Below are positions 11,771 through 25,200 of a stretch of 64,000 bases of DNA, one piece after another. The stretch spans positions 415,774 to 479,773 of the forward strand of contig VZSF01001213.1 of assembly GCA_013398295.1 (NCBI GenBank), read 5' to 3'. A program made the position numbers and the translations under genes. Below the pieces are notes generated by a model, which did no database searches, was not told where the DNA came from, and worked only from the letters and a program-made list of their open reading frames with translations. How positions within the stretch are numbered: the stretch's first letter is position 1; every line of letters begins with the position of its first letter. This DNA is from Chionis minor. Lineage: Eukaryota > Chordata > Aves > Charadriiformes > Chionididae.

Positions 11771-14093
11771 ATTAAGGCAATACTTTCACACTGAATCACG
11801 CAACAATCCTTACAATCTAAACAAAATCTTAAGTTAAAGTAATTTCTAAAATAAGTGCCTGAACGTTTCTATCAGTGCTTTAATAGACATTATACATTTA
11901 AAAAGAGAAAAAAAAAATAGACATTCATACTACAAGTATGTATAAATACTTCTGATCAGATGGCAAATGAATAAAATTTATGCTTCACTTACAAAATAGT
12001 TTGCTTTGGCATTTGACATATGAAGTGTCTGTACAAAGCGAAGGCTAGTCATGCAACATAATCATTTTCCCACCTATTCTTGTCACAAAGTTTCCTGAAA
12101 GTGCAGTTTCTTTCTTCACTCCCTGTGAGTAACCTCAAAATAGTGTCTCATGGTCACAAAACTCTTATGTTGTGTAAATATCTTTTAGGGCATTTGATCT
12201 TCTCCCTCTTCTTTCCTCTTCTTCCATTAGCAGTTTTTATTGCAGCTGCTTGAATACAAGGTAATGAAAGCTCATGTTTCTGTTTACACTGGGTCTGTAT
12301 TGGTACACAGAACAGGGGAGGAAACAGAAAGTCTGGGCATCGTTATAGAGATTGTCATCAAACAACCACTATTTTCTAGTTTGGACTTTAATCAGTGTCT
12401 GGAATGACACTTGGGGAACTGGCAGTTAACGCATTAAAGGGCCTTTCTCAGAGATTCTTTGCAAAATACTATTTTATTTCTGTGCACAGTGAAAGACAGC
12501 ATTATTTTAACCTAGTAAATAATTTAAATTAGATAATGACTTATGCTTGTATAAGGAGGCACGATCAATGAGCGATTCATGATTATGGAATGATTTCTAT
12601 TCTTCAGACAGGGCATGCGGCTCTGCTAAGCATTACACAGGGATGGGAAGTGAATCGGACTGTTACTTGCATACCCTAGGAGTCCTTTGGACTTTTCCAG
12701 GAGAGCAACGGAAAGTCTCCAGCAGTGGGAATAGTGCTGTTATAGCACACGAGGGACAAGGACAATAAGAAAAGCCAGGCGGAGAGTGCATCCTTCTTGC
12801 GGCCGCGAGGAGCTGTGTCTTTCTGCGTTCCTGTACCGGGGCACATGGTGAGAGAAGAAGGTGCTGATTGACAACAGCTCTCCCATAAGCCCTCCATTTC
12901 TTGCTGAATTCCCTCTGCACAGTGACACAGGAGGTACTTAAATCCAGCAGCCATTTCATCCACTGGTCCTGTAAGGTCTGCAGGGAGCTTTACTGTCACT
13001 CTATGTGCTAGAGAAGAAGGATTTCTCTTCTTCACTTCATCTGATCCCTTAAACCAATTCCTGTTTTCTTGTCCGGGGGATGGTCTAGGGGAGATACGGA
13101 ATCTCTGAGATTCAGGCCTAAAATGTACGTCCTCTGTTTTTGTTGTTATTCTTACTAAACACACTCCAGCCAGTCTCAACTGAAAACGAGTAAGTCGTCT
13201 TGTGTCACTGATCCTTTGAACCGGTGTCTTTGCAGCAGAAATATGATCATCTTTTTGGTATATTTATTGCAATCAACACTATTAATATCAACATTTCTAG
13301 AAGACAGTATTCCTAATTCTAAAAATAGTGTTTTAATCATCCAAGCCAGCCTCAGTTCTGGGCTAGCAGTTGCTTGCCAAACTAGCTCTCCTTGCTCATC
13401 GATTAGAAAGAGCTCACTGACAGCTCTTCCTTAGGGCACAGTCAACAAAATGCGGGTAGGACAGAGGTAACTGTAAACTACCCAGACCGAGTGAAAGCAG
13501 CATCTTTATGAAGTTTAGTACCAGCTGCACATATATCTCAGGCAGGTAAATATCGGCGCCCAAGCAGAGCCCTGTGCTGTTGCAGTTAAGACTATTAGCT
13601 AATTTACAGCCGGTGTGGTGGTATTAACACTGGTTACAGTGATACCCTTGATTGAAGCATAAAGAGACACTAAAAAGGAAGAGATTTACTGGGCTCGTTT
13701 TCTAATAATTTTCAGTAACAGCCAACAAAGACTGCCAATCCTTATTTGTTCTTCTAGCTCAGTACATGTTGTAATGTTCAGTAAAAAGAGCAAACACCCC
13801 AATGCCTTCAGATGTCTGCACAAGACATTGGTCCCATTCAAAATGTGCAAATCCAGCTAAAAACTGGATACTGTAAAAATACACAGGAATTTAGAAAACT
13901 GGAAAACTTACCCGTTTGCAAGGAAAAAGAGTGATACTGAATTGCAGTTTCAGTTGTGTTAAAGTCAAAGGATCAAACTGGTTATCAGCACATTATTGAT
14001 ATCCAAACTGATCAATGAGACAAATGTGTGGATCCAAAAATTTTATTGAGAGAATGCTGGTAACATGTCTTAAGAATTTAATATGGCAAAGTT
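11771..14093. other. Intergenic, no gene seen
   Basis: AT-rich. A 167-codon open frame on the minus strand (13179-12676) has no recognisable domain and no splice or promoter support, so it is not called. Confidence 0.65.
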
Positions 14094-14165
<72 letters not shown>

Positions 14166-14166
14166 G
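14094..14166. repeat. GATA tetranucleotide microsatellite
   Basis: An uninterrupted TAGA/GATA repeat of about 18 units. Likely length-polymorphic. Confidence 0.98.
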
Positions 14167-17100
14167 GGACAGACCTGGAATGAGGAACTGTCTACCCTGT
14201 ACAAAGATAAGTGGTAGGGAAAAATGTTCTATTTGTATTCGATTAGTACATAAATATTACAGTTTCCATGGTGTTGGTATTTGTCAAACTACTTTCTAAG
14301 GAGAAGTTCAAATACTGAATAGTTAAATGACTAAGAATGTCATTTGAATGTAAGTTACTTCAAAAACTTAATATGTAACAATATCCACCCAAAGCATTTA
14401 CAAATTCCAAACCACCACAATTATTTTTGAAATTATAACCCCTCCCATGAAATATGTATAAACAGAACTCTCCCTAGTGAGTGCTTGAAAATCTGGCCCT
14501 TTTGGCCCCAATCTTTGGTTCCTTGGTTAGTTAATTAATAGGCTTTTGCCAGAAAATAAATTTCATACAAATCCGAACAATGGACAAATTCATGGAAAAC
14601 GTGAACAGCTCACAGGCAAATCATGAACAGAAGAAACAGTTGGAGCTCTTCAAACAACTTGATAGATCATAAGTCCTCTTATTTTGCTTAGTACCAGAAA
14701 GCGTGGGGTCCTAGTACATCTGAGAGGCGTGTGGTAATAAACCTGTAGATGGTTAGTGTAATTCTAGGGAGGAAATGACAGTCAAGTATAGCAATCATTT
14801 AGTCTCTCTCTATTTCTGGCATTCCTGTTAAATTTAACCTGTTTTTCCTAATTCCCCATACTACAGAAACTGCAGTTTGTTGAAATACATTACTGTACAA
14901 GTGGGCTCCGCAATGGCTATTCTCTAATTGCTACAGGGAGTACTAAAGAAATCATTGCAGAGGGAGTGAGGAACATGTTTAAGCATCTTTAAAAATCCCA
15001 TTGCACCACATCTATATTTTTAGACACCTGAGTATTTACAAAAAGCTGGCTCTTTGCAGACGCGTAATTTCAAGCCCACTGAGAGCTCATCGCAGTCAGA
15101 AGATACCGTCCACACACTTCAAGTTACACATGTTCCCGAGTGATTTGCAGAATAAGGGTCTACTTTATCTGTCAAATGGAAGTACAAACAGCTGGAAACT
15201 CTTTATTAAGCAGCCGGAAGGGAGGGAAATAAAATGAGAATTTAATAAATCATAAAAATGTTCCAATGACTGGTTTTGTGTGAATAATTCAAGCAAACCC
15301 CAAACATTTTTGGATGGAGGTCTCAAAGGCACAACAGTGTATTCTGAGTAATGAAAACCCACCCTCGCGCTCACGTGTTTCATTTACCCACTTGCTGGCT
15401 TCATCCTACACTTTTGAATAAGACAAACTCTCATTAAAACTAATGGCAGTTTTGCCTGAACATGCACCTGCAGGATCGGGCTTCAATTGCTGAAACTCAC
15501 ATTTACTCCCTGAAACTACCAGCAGATCAGCATGTTGATAAGCACTGAATACATTACCGCAGGAGAACATACAAAGCTGCGTTTGAACAGGTGACATTTC
15601 CTTTTCAAGGCAGACCTGTTCAAAAGTTTAGCATTAATCATTTCCAAGCAGGCATAACAGAATTATCTACTATATCTGTCAACTTTCTGCTTCTTATAAA
15701 GGTAAACTTCTTCAACCTGTAGAAAGCTATGTCAAAAACAATAAAATAGAGCCACTGATTAACTACTCGGTGCAATTTAACAGCGGCATCAGAACTTGCT
15801 TCATCAACAGTTGCTGTATGTCAGCAATATATATGTGTATATATGTACACATATCTATAAGTATTGAAGGAAGAGACAATATTTGGTTTGGTTACCTCAG
15901 GCACAGTCCTGAAGCGTCAGAAAAGTCACAATGGACTTTTCACAGGCGAGTGAACACGCTGAACACAGCGGACTGGACTAGCAATCGATACCCACGTGTG
16001 CTACAAGAGGGTGCAGCGGATGCACCTGCGTCCTATTTTGGAGGGTCTCCACGGGCTTTGTTTCAAGTGCTTGAACTGCTACGACACATTGTTCGCAACA
16101 AACGAAAGGGGAAAGGGCTTGCGTACTTCTGACGGTACCTGCAGCTCTCCAGAAGCACCTACGGGGTTGCCCATGTGGCTGGGGAAGAGGATTGTCCCTG
16201 ACCACCCCGGTTCCTCTCGGCCGGTGGGCTATGCGGTGCGCAGCAGGACTGTGAACCGGGAAGGAGTCCCGTGGATGCTGCAGAGTGGCTTCCAGCCACA
16301 GCTGGGGCTGCGCTTGCGGATTTCACCATTTGTGCAGCCCAGCTGCACCGACGCTAATGAATGACACTTGCATGGGACCGTTCTCCAGCATCAAAACTGG
16401 CCAACTCACAGCTCACCATGCCGTTAGTATTAAGCTCTCGTACTCCCCAAAACAGGATGGCCACAATCACACGGCCACCTGGGAACAGTCCCTGGCCTCT
16501 GCCGAGTCCCCAGCCGTGCCAGGAAATTGTTTCGGGGAGTGCTTGGTGGCCCAGGCCAAAAGCATGTCAGCGGCCGCTTTGATGACTTCAGTTCCAGTGC
16601 CCCGGCACCGTTTAATTTACTAGTGGAGAGGCGGACGCAGTGCATGTGGTCTTGGGAGCAGCCTCAGGGAGCATCTCCGAGTGAATGTAGAAATATCCCT
16701 CAAGGCTATTGATGAGACAAGTAACTCCTTGATCTGAGGAAGATGATCAACATCTGGCCTGTAATTAACACCACTGCCCAAGCTGGCAATACACTGATAC
16801 GGGAATACTTAACATTGTTGTAGCTTTCTCTGTTTTGATTAATGAGCGTGCATTTAACTAAACAGTATACATGAACTATTATTAACAGCACATTAATTGT
16901 TAACCACACATTACCTAGACACTGTATTAGATAATTGCCTCTCTGTTAATACATTAATCAATATGCCTATAGATTACATGATTTGGAAAACTCATTTGTA
17001 TATCAGAAATACATTTATTAAATTATTACTCTGTGAGGATACTGATTAAAGAATTCTGAGCATTTTCGTTCCTTTCCTACTCGGATATTTTTACTAATCC

Positions 17101-19059
17101 GGCTGTGGAAATATCACTCTATTTGTATGATCACCAAACTGCTACCACATTCTTACAACCTCAGATCTTATCATCATCTCTACAACCTTTGCAGCACCAA
17201 TTATCAAAGTTTACTCATCAAGAAGCTCCCATTCCACAATAAAAATTAATTTCCGTGCCAGAGTAATACCTGAATAAAGCTTCCTGATAACCCCAAATCT
17301 GGGAGTTTTTATTTGGAATTAGACTCTTAGGTTTTCATCTCTCTCTCTTCAACAGGAAGTTAAGCAAAACTGAGTATGTACGCAGACGCTACTGCCGTAA
17401 GCACTAACTTGAAAGCCCAAGCTAGCCCATGGATGGAGAAGGCCTTGTGTTTGTTGGTGCAGTGCTGAGCGTGGTGAACTCTCTGAAATGATGAGCAACA
17501 CAGGACAGGACTGAGAGAAGCCTGCAATGTGGGGCTTAACCAGCATGTGAGCACCAACATCCAAGCCTTCTTTCCTGCAACTTCCCAGTATGACCACAGG
17601 CACCTCACTTCCACAAATTCTTGGCTTTTTGACTGAGGAAGTTCCTCACGCACCTAGAACCGTGCCCCAGGCATGTTTCCCCCGTGACAGAGCTGAGAAG
17701 ATTGGCCTCTGCTCAAGCCTCAGCCTCACTGGGATATACAACCTGAGGAACTTTGGTCCATTGGTCTTTCCTGAGGCATCCCACACACTGTCTGGATCCA
17801 TCTGCCTCCATACAACAGCATGGCTCATACCACTTTTTGTAAAACATAGCCAAAGGAAGAGCTGCCAACAACCACTTTGTATACAACAATTTAGTGGCTA
17901 GGGCGTTTGTGAAGGATCGGTGATATGAACCCTATGGTAGTTTCCCATCTGGAGAGGTTCAGCTACCCATCTTCCAAATCCCCAGGGAGTGCTTCAGCCA
18001 CTGCTGTGTTGAAGTTGCCAGGCTGTAAAAAAAAACACCAAACACAAGGACCTAGAGAGGGTGAAAGCAAGAAAGGCTATGATTCTGCAGCCATCGCCAA
18101 GGAGAAGAGTCCTAGGTGTTGGTCCTTGTTCCAAGACTTGCTTGTATATTTTCTCAAATGATTATTTCATGTAAACAAGCCTCATATGAGGGACGGGAAT
18201 CTCTGGGGCCAATCCAAAGCCCGTTGAAGTCAATAGAAATCAAAGCCAACTGAAGTCAATAGAAAATTTTCCACAGATTTAGTAGGCTTTGGATCACTTC
18301 GGGAATACTTCTTGGGTGGTAAAGGCTCCATGCCAACACACTGAAGGCATGCACCGATTGCATACTAACACACACGTTGTTGTGGCTTATTGCTATATTG
18401 GAACCAGCCTTTGAAAACTATCATAATATCCTGAGGCAAACTAAAGAGTCAATTATTCAAAATGTTGGTCTTGAATGTTTAAAGGCCCAGTCATGGGCTC
18501 CCTAGGCTAAGTTCCCACTGTCTGCAATGAGAACTCTCTCCGAGGAGGACAGGCAGAGTCAAGCTCTGAGACTCACATTTGCAGGGTATTTTGATGCCCT
18601 TGGCACAGCCACGACTGCAGTTCAATGCAGAGATAGCCAACCTAACTTGAAACTATGTAATGTGGGTAGCAAACACAATTTAGCCATATTAGCATAGCGC
18701 TTCTCATGGGCTAATTAGACCTGCCAAGCGGCAGAGTTCATTAGCCCGAGGAGAAAGCTGCACAAAGATGGACAACTTCTGACTCACTTAGAAGGAGCTT
18801 TGCAAAGCAGTGCTTTGTGCCATGTAGACATGCTAGCTATCCTCCTGTTCCAAACACTACATAACTTCTGATTCTGCCACAGCTATGGCAATTGGGCAGT
18901 AACTGTGGACCCGTACGTCCTCTCCATGGAAGGAGAGGTTTGGTACTGAGTTACTAGAGCACAATGAGGCTTCCCTTTGACCAGACCAATCAGTCCCAGG
19001 TTAACATTTGGCATGGAAAATTTTAGCAAAGAGATTTTCATTGCTTTCTTTTTCCAGGA
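14167..19059. other. Intergenic, no gene seen
   Basis: AT-rich with a moderately GC-richer part at 15950-16680. The AT-rich block 16790-17080 has clustered TAAT sites and an HNF1-like motif at 16892-16904. The 26-bp tandem repeat lies at 18215-18266. Confidence 0.6.
18215..18266 (+). repeat. 26-bp tandem near-duplicate with GAAGTCAATAG core
   Basis: Two adjacent 26-bp units (18215-18240 and 18241-18266) differ at only a few positions and share CAAAGCC...TGAAGTCAATAGAAA. The GAAGTCAAT core recurs at 196-210 and in related form elsewhere in the window, and is typical of old interspersed relics in birds and reptiles. Confidence 0.7.
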
Positions 19060-19200
19060 AAAAAAAACTCAAAACAAAACAAAACAAAAAACAAACAAAA
19101 AAAACCCCCAAAAAAACCCCAAAAAACAAAACAAAAAAACCAAACCAAACCAAAAAAACCCAACCAAAACCAAAAAAACCAACCCCACAACAAAAACCAC
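19060..19200. repeat. A/C-rich low-complexity tract
   Basis: This is a mixture of CAAAA, CCAAAC and CCCCAAAAAA units; the other strand is G/T-rich. Long open frames on both strands across it (lysine/asparagine/threonine-rich or phenylalanine/glycine-rich) are composition artefacts. Confidence 0.9.
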
Positions 19201-22200
19201 AGTCAGTGCTTTTAGTGATTTCAGCAGTGCAAGGCCTAGATTCCTGGAGACAATTTCCAGCACAAACCAGCATAGCCTCATCACCAAGCCTTGACCATCA
19301 CCCTCATTCCTGCCTGCAGTGACCATTTCTCTAAGGTTTGATGGGCAGTCTTTTCACACCCAAGGATTCCAGTTCAGATTCCTTTTTCTAAAGACACACC
19401 TGCCATTAAAACTGTTTTCCTGGCAACTCTGCAAGTCTAATTTGCCGAATGCAATTTTAAGCTTTGTTTATTAATTCGCACAGGGTTCCAGCTAACATAA
19501 AAACCACTTCAGCATCCTGACCGTAATAACACCTAAAACTTTACTCCAGGAACAGATTCAGGTACCGTATATGATTCTGCAATGAACTTTGGTGTCTCGA
19601 TGAAGGTTGTGCTGGATCCGTCCATGTCTTTGGCTTAGGATCTTCTCCTCATGGCAAGTTTCATGGTCTCAGTCCCAGAAGATGTGTAATCTGTGAGAGA
19701 GCTCAATGAGGACTGAAGTTGCTCAACTGAGAACCCCACAGGATTTTACCTGTAAATGGAGATAAGATCTTTGCCCCATAGAGCTAAAGAGGTAAATTAA
19801 ACACAAGCAGACAGATAGACCAAACACTTACCATGTTTCTCAAGTGAGTTGCCACACTGCAGGCATTATCTTACCAACCAGTGAGGTGATAGAAAAGGGA
19901 AGAGCAGCGTTTGATTTGCTGTGATCCACCTTGGTTCTAGGAGCATCTTACAGCAATCAATTTCATACTAATTGCCTGTCCTAGGCACATGACAGCACAC
20001 ATCTGTACCCGGTAGGCAATGCAAAGTGTATTTCTGTACAACCACCCCAGACTCCTTTGAGGTTGCTGGCAGAATCATGCACTGGTGTAGAGTGCAAACT
20101 GCTGGAGGACATAGAGAAGATGTACTTTCCCCCTTTTGGAGGTACCTAGCACCTACGCTGCCAATGGAGTCCTCTCACATGTGTGCTGCATGATTCCATT
20201 TATAGATGCAAGGCAGATTTGACCCTCAATAATAACTTCTCCAAAGCACTGAGTACCTAAAATAGATAGATCCACTGAGTGCAGCAAGCGCCTCCTTATG
20301 TAGACCACCAGAAGCTACCAAGGAGGCAACAGCAAGGAGGCACTAAGCCCTTTGGCTGTAAATTTGATTTCATGTCACGGTAATGAAAGAGTCAGCCAGT
20401 GCTATGGTAAGATCCCAACGCAAAGTCAGTTCTTGACTACTCCTGCTGAAAAGTTATGTTTCAAAATCCACTCAGTCAGTTGCACTTAGAAAAATAGTAA
20501 ATATGCGATGTTTAAGCTTAGAGAGGGGGTAAAGAATGGAGTTGTCCCCATAACGTAGATGTAGCTCTGCACTCAGGAGGGAAGTGTGCATTAGTTTTTG
20601 TGGAAAATTAGGATATTTAGAACTGTGAAAGCAGTTCTTCTAAAACTGAAAGGGTTTCATCCAGCATTTACAGCGCTTGGAATTTTTATCGTTTAAAACT
20701 TTACAAGAGTCCTCAATGGGCAAACATACTGTGTGCTTGTTGTACATTCATATGCCCAATAGGCTGAATAACTTCAAAGAAATTTACTCTGCCGCTTGCT
20801 AAAAAGCCTTTTTAACATTATACTCCTTCAGAAATGTTATGGTACCTGGTGCCAAAAACCTGTATTTTTAAAATTCCCTACTTCGGCCTGAGTTCTGAAC
20901 CAATTAAATTCAGTAAGAGTTTTGACATTGACTTAAAAGAGTGAAAGATCAAACAATTATCTGACAGACTGTAACAAGACTCAGAAATAATTAGGGAGTT
21001 TTGAAGCCTATCCATAGAGGGGATTTTTCTTTGCTTTTAAATAAGAAATGTATTCACAAATGTATTTTGGAAATATTAGTTTAAATTTAGAAGTAGGAAG
21101 ATTTAGCACTAAGGCAGATGTTTGACTCAAGTTTTTTGTTTTGTTTCATATGTTTTCCATATTTTTGACATCTCTTCTTATCTAAATAAGACTGGGGGAA
21201 GCCAGGGTGACAGGTTGGAACTAATATGAAGTTTTATGCTTGTGTTAGTCAGGGATGGCATCTCACATAGAAGTACACTTTAATTATCCTTTTCAAATCT
21301 TTTCTTCCTGCTCCCAAAATTCATCCTGATTCACCAAAGACATCATGAGAACACCATTTCACTGACTGTGTGGGCTGAAGTAAGACTTTTGGTATCCCTG
21401 CTGTTACAGCTTGAGAGCTTTTCAGTGAGCCAGCAATAGCAAATTGTTTCCAAAACTGATTTTATCAAATGAAAAATATGTGGGTCCCAACTCATTGATT
21501 TCTGCTGAGGCATATTGTCAAAACAGAGTGTTTATATTAATAACGCAACCTGCAGCTGTATACAACAAAGCAACCATTTTTGTTATTCTCGGGCCATCAG
21601 AAAATTTGTGGAAAAGAGCAGACAGAGCCTGGCCCAAACCATTACCCTAGAAAAGGCTCGTCTGTTATTAGATGCAACTGCTGATATGCCTCCCGTACTC
21701 TCATCAGTCTCCTAGAGCTGACTAGTTGCCGGTCCCAGCTGTGGATATGTCTAGACACGGCCTTTCCCAGGTTGCACATATGTGGGAGACTGGCTGTCTC
21801 TGTCCCCCAGGAACAATATGACCAGGAGGTACACTGTGGTGTTAGTGACAGAACTTTGTGTCTGTGCAGGTATACACACATGCACACTTTACTCTTAAAT
21901 GAGAGGATGTTAGCATCTCTTTAAAAACAATCAAGAAACTCTCAGGCGCTCCTCGAGCGTCTCCTGTATTCCTCATGTGGGCTAAAACTTTTAAAATTGT
22001 CAGTAGCTCTCCCAACAACACACAACACCTGAGCTCTTCTAAAATGTGCAGTTATTCTTGTCAAATCTGCATAAGTCCTGTCTTTTTTACGTTCAATTTG
22101 TTTAGCCCCTAGATAACAAAACAAGCCCTTTTCCCACCACTATGTGCAGTCACAAAGCCTAGAATAAATAGTAAGATAGTAGGAAAATGTTGTGTTGTGT

Positions 22201-25200
22201 TTCATGGTTTATAAAAGACAATCTCACATGTCATGTTGTTGTAACAAGACAATCAAATTTATATTTTGTAGATATTTTCGTGAGCCCATCACCATAGTAC
22301 CACATTGTCGTATAAAATTATCTGCTTCTAGTGCTTAAAAGTGAAATTAAATAATGGAATTGGTCAAGGTGTCACATTTCATATGCTTATTTCTGGAAAA
22401 GTTTCAGACACATCTGCACCAAGCACATAGTTATAAAAGACTAAACATTAGTTTTCCCAACACTTGAAGTCATAGGAAAATTTGATATTCAACAGGACCC
22501 CAAATTTCTGCCTTGTGGATGTACTGCTTAGCAGAATTGTTTCAATAAATTGTATTTTATCTTTTGATAAATTCACTTATCTTCTTTTTTCTTTCGGTTT
22601 TGACTAGGAATCATAGTCTGACGGCTAACCTCGATGACACCTCTGCCATGACTGCTTAAGGCATCCAATAGAAGGACCCAAGCAAACCTGACCCTATGCA
22701 AAGCTTGAACAGGAAGCAATTTGGAGAGCTAGATGACATAGGCACAACCCAAGCATGCATGGATAAGCCCATAAGAGCTGACAGGCTCCTTTCGGTTCCT
22801 TTTTGTCATGAGTGATTTGGCAAAGTAAGAAGAAAACTAAGATGTCCAAATCAAGTAATGACACAGCTTTGAAGCTTCCCCTTTTTTTTTTTTTTTCTCC
22901 CACAAGGATAAAGTTTGTGATTTTTGTTAACAAAATAAAAAATCTATTAACTGCATTGCCTTCTGCATAGGAGGACTGACTTTTGGCAAGGGGAAAAACA
23001 TCAGTGAGTAAGGCCCAAGGTTCTGCAACCAAAAGTTAAAGGCTTTTTTTTTTTCCATTTGATTCCAGCTGTCAGACCAATTCATTACCGGGTAACCCCA
23101 ATTATTTCCTTTCATATAAGGAAAGGGACCAGTAAGATGATGTGGCTTTGTGTCCCACAGAGAACTTGAAAAAGTAGTAGGGAAGCAGAAGATGAGGACT
23201 TTGGCATTTCTTTCCCTCCCCAATAAATCAGTGTTACTGTTCAGGAGTGAGAACTTGAGCTGCGTGCACCAGTGAGTCAGGTGGAGGGGGGATGAGACCT
23301 GATCTGCCGCGCAGACCTTTGGGCAGGGCAAACCGTTGCAAGCTGGATGGGTCACTGCTACGAGGAGTTAGGTTTTGGTGAAACCAATAAATGGAAAGAC
23401 TTTCTTCAGGTGCCATCCATATTCCACAAAAGCATTAAATTAATGGCTCCATTTCAGCTTGTTAAAAAACAAAAATTTCATCAGATGTAGCTCAGTTCCC
23501 TGCATAGAAAATTGTAGATAATTCCTGGCTTTCTTTTTGCAATATTCAGTGTAATCCCAGGCAGTTCATTCAAAACACTACATAACCACTCATCTATAAA
23601 AACTGGAATATCCAGCCAGTTCAGTGGGGTCCAGAAAGCTATTCAGCTCGCAGCAAGAATGATCTATCTACCACGCAGGAAGACCTACCACATAGCTCTC
23701 TAGACCCCACTAACTGTGTTGGCTAAAACTCTGCTGAACATGCTGATTTCTCCGACGCTCGCCTCCCATGTTGTGCCTGCAGTGACACCTGAGTTTACGT
23801 ATCTACAGCCCGGAGCTGAATCCCACCCCTTCAAACTGTCGTTTAGGGCTCATTTCAGTTGCCTGGACTCTGGTCTCTGGGGATTTCCAAGGTGTTGTGA
23901 GGTATCTTACGTGGCCTCCAAAACATCGCAGCGCTCCTGTGCCCCGTCAGCCAGCTCCATGCAATTGTCCCAGCTGCCCTGAGGAGTCCAAAGGCACCAC
24001 GCTCCTGGTGCTCATCAAACAGCAGACACCTAGGCTCAGGCACCTGAGTTTGCATAGACACAGCCTATGTCAATGAGGCCCTCGTCTTAGCTGGAGGAGA
24101 CGTCTGAAAGGGGAAATATCCAGCCAGATTGTATAGTCTCACTTGTTAACTGACGTTCTCTCAGCTTTGTGGCCCTTGTTCAGACAACGATTTCAAGACC
24201 ACTCTTCTTTCTTCCCCCCTTCCCATCAAAATCCAGCAAAAAAATGCTAGTTAAACTGTAGCTTGATTTCTTAAATTGTCTAAGGGGCGTCACTCCACTT
24301 TTCCAACCAGTGATGCAGAAGGTTTCCATGTGCCAGCCATGTCCCAGCAGCACAAGTCTGGGCTCCACAGTGCTCCTCCCCAGGCTCCCACACTCAGGTC
24401 TCCGATGAGGAACTCTCCACCCTGGGTGGTGGAAATGGTAGGAAGGAGATCTCTCTCTCCTTACTCCATGCCTTCTTAGACTGCATGGCAGCCTGGTGAA
24501 GGCAACGGGACGAGAGGGAGGAATGAACAAAAGCAGCAGATGGTACCCAAGACACAGTTCAGACACTGACACGTCCTGTCCCGAGTGGCAGGGGTTGGTT
24601 TCAGCTGAGCTGTCAGTGCCTCTTTAAGTAACCCAATCTGTTCTCGCCGCTGTTGAGATGGCTACATTAAAACAAAAGGCTTTGTCAGGTATAATCCTTC
24701 CAGTTTAAAATAGAGACAGGTTCAACGAGTTCTACATTTCGCTTTTTTAATCCATTTCCTTATGACCAGCATTTATGGGAAAGCTTTAAACTTTAAACTT
24801 GCAACTCATACCATCTCAAACGTCACCGATGCTCGGCTGTTATACTGAAAAAACTGTTACTCTGCAGCCATTGGTGGAACCGCAAACAACCTCTTACTGC
24901 AGTCTCAAAACCAAATAAAAACATTTTTATTAAGTCAGAATAATGCAATATTTCACACTATGCCATTCGCAGTCTTACAAGCAGTCAAAGATCTGAAATT
25001 TATTTACTTGAGGGGAAGACATTTTTTAGAATTCTGTTGCTGGGGACCTGAGTGGCTTTATATGAATACTGATAAGTTTACTCAGTAAGTTTTCTAAAGG
25101 TGTCATTATTTAAAGCCAGTGGTTTATATTTATGAGTGTCCTCAGCGGCATACTGATAATTTCCCACTTAATTTACGTACAGGTCTTATTAAGTTTATGA

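Noticed and set aside
12676..13179. 167-codon minus-strand frame
   Set aside because: No recognisable family; overlapping frames in other registers are equally open, and nothing nearby suggests a promoter or splice structure.
14094..14166. CRISPR-like array
   Set aside because: It is a pure tetranucleotide microsatellite without spacers, in a vertebrate genome.
18785..18830. Short palindrome around GCAAAGCAGTGCTTTG as a microRNA hairpin
   Set aside because: The stem is too short and there is no extended complementarity in the flanks.
19001..19326. Long Lys/Asn-rich and Phe/Gly-rich frames
   Set aside because: Translations of the A/C-rich low-complexity tract.
5520..20305. Repeat copies A and B as the two LTRs of one endogenous retrovirus
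   Set aside because: They are too diverged from each other and 14.5 kb apart, and the interval contains no gag/pol-like sequence, no primer-binding site and an unrelated CR1-clade copies (6.18-7.74 and 10.79-11.77 kb).
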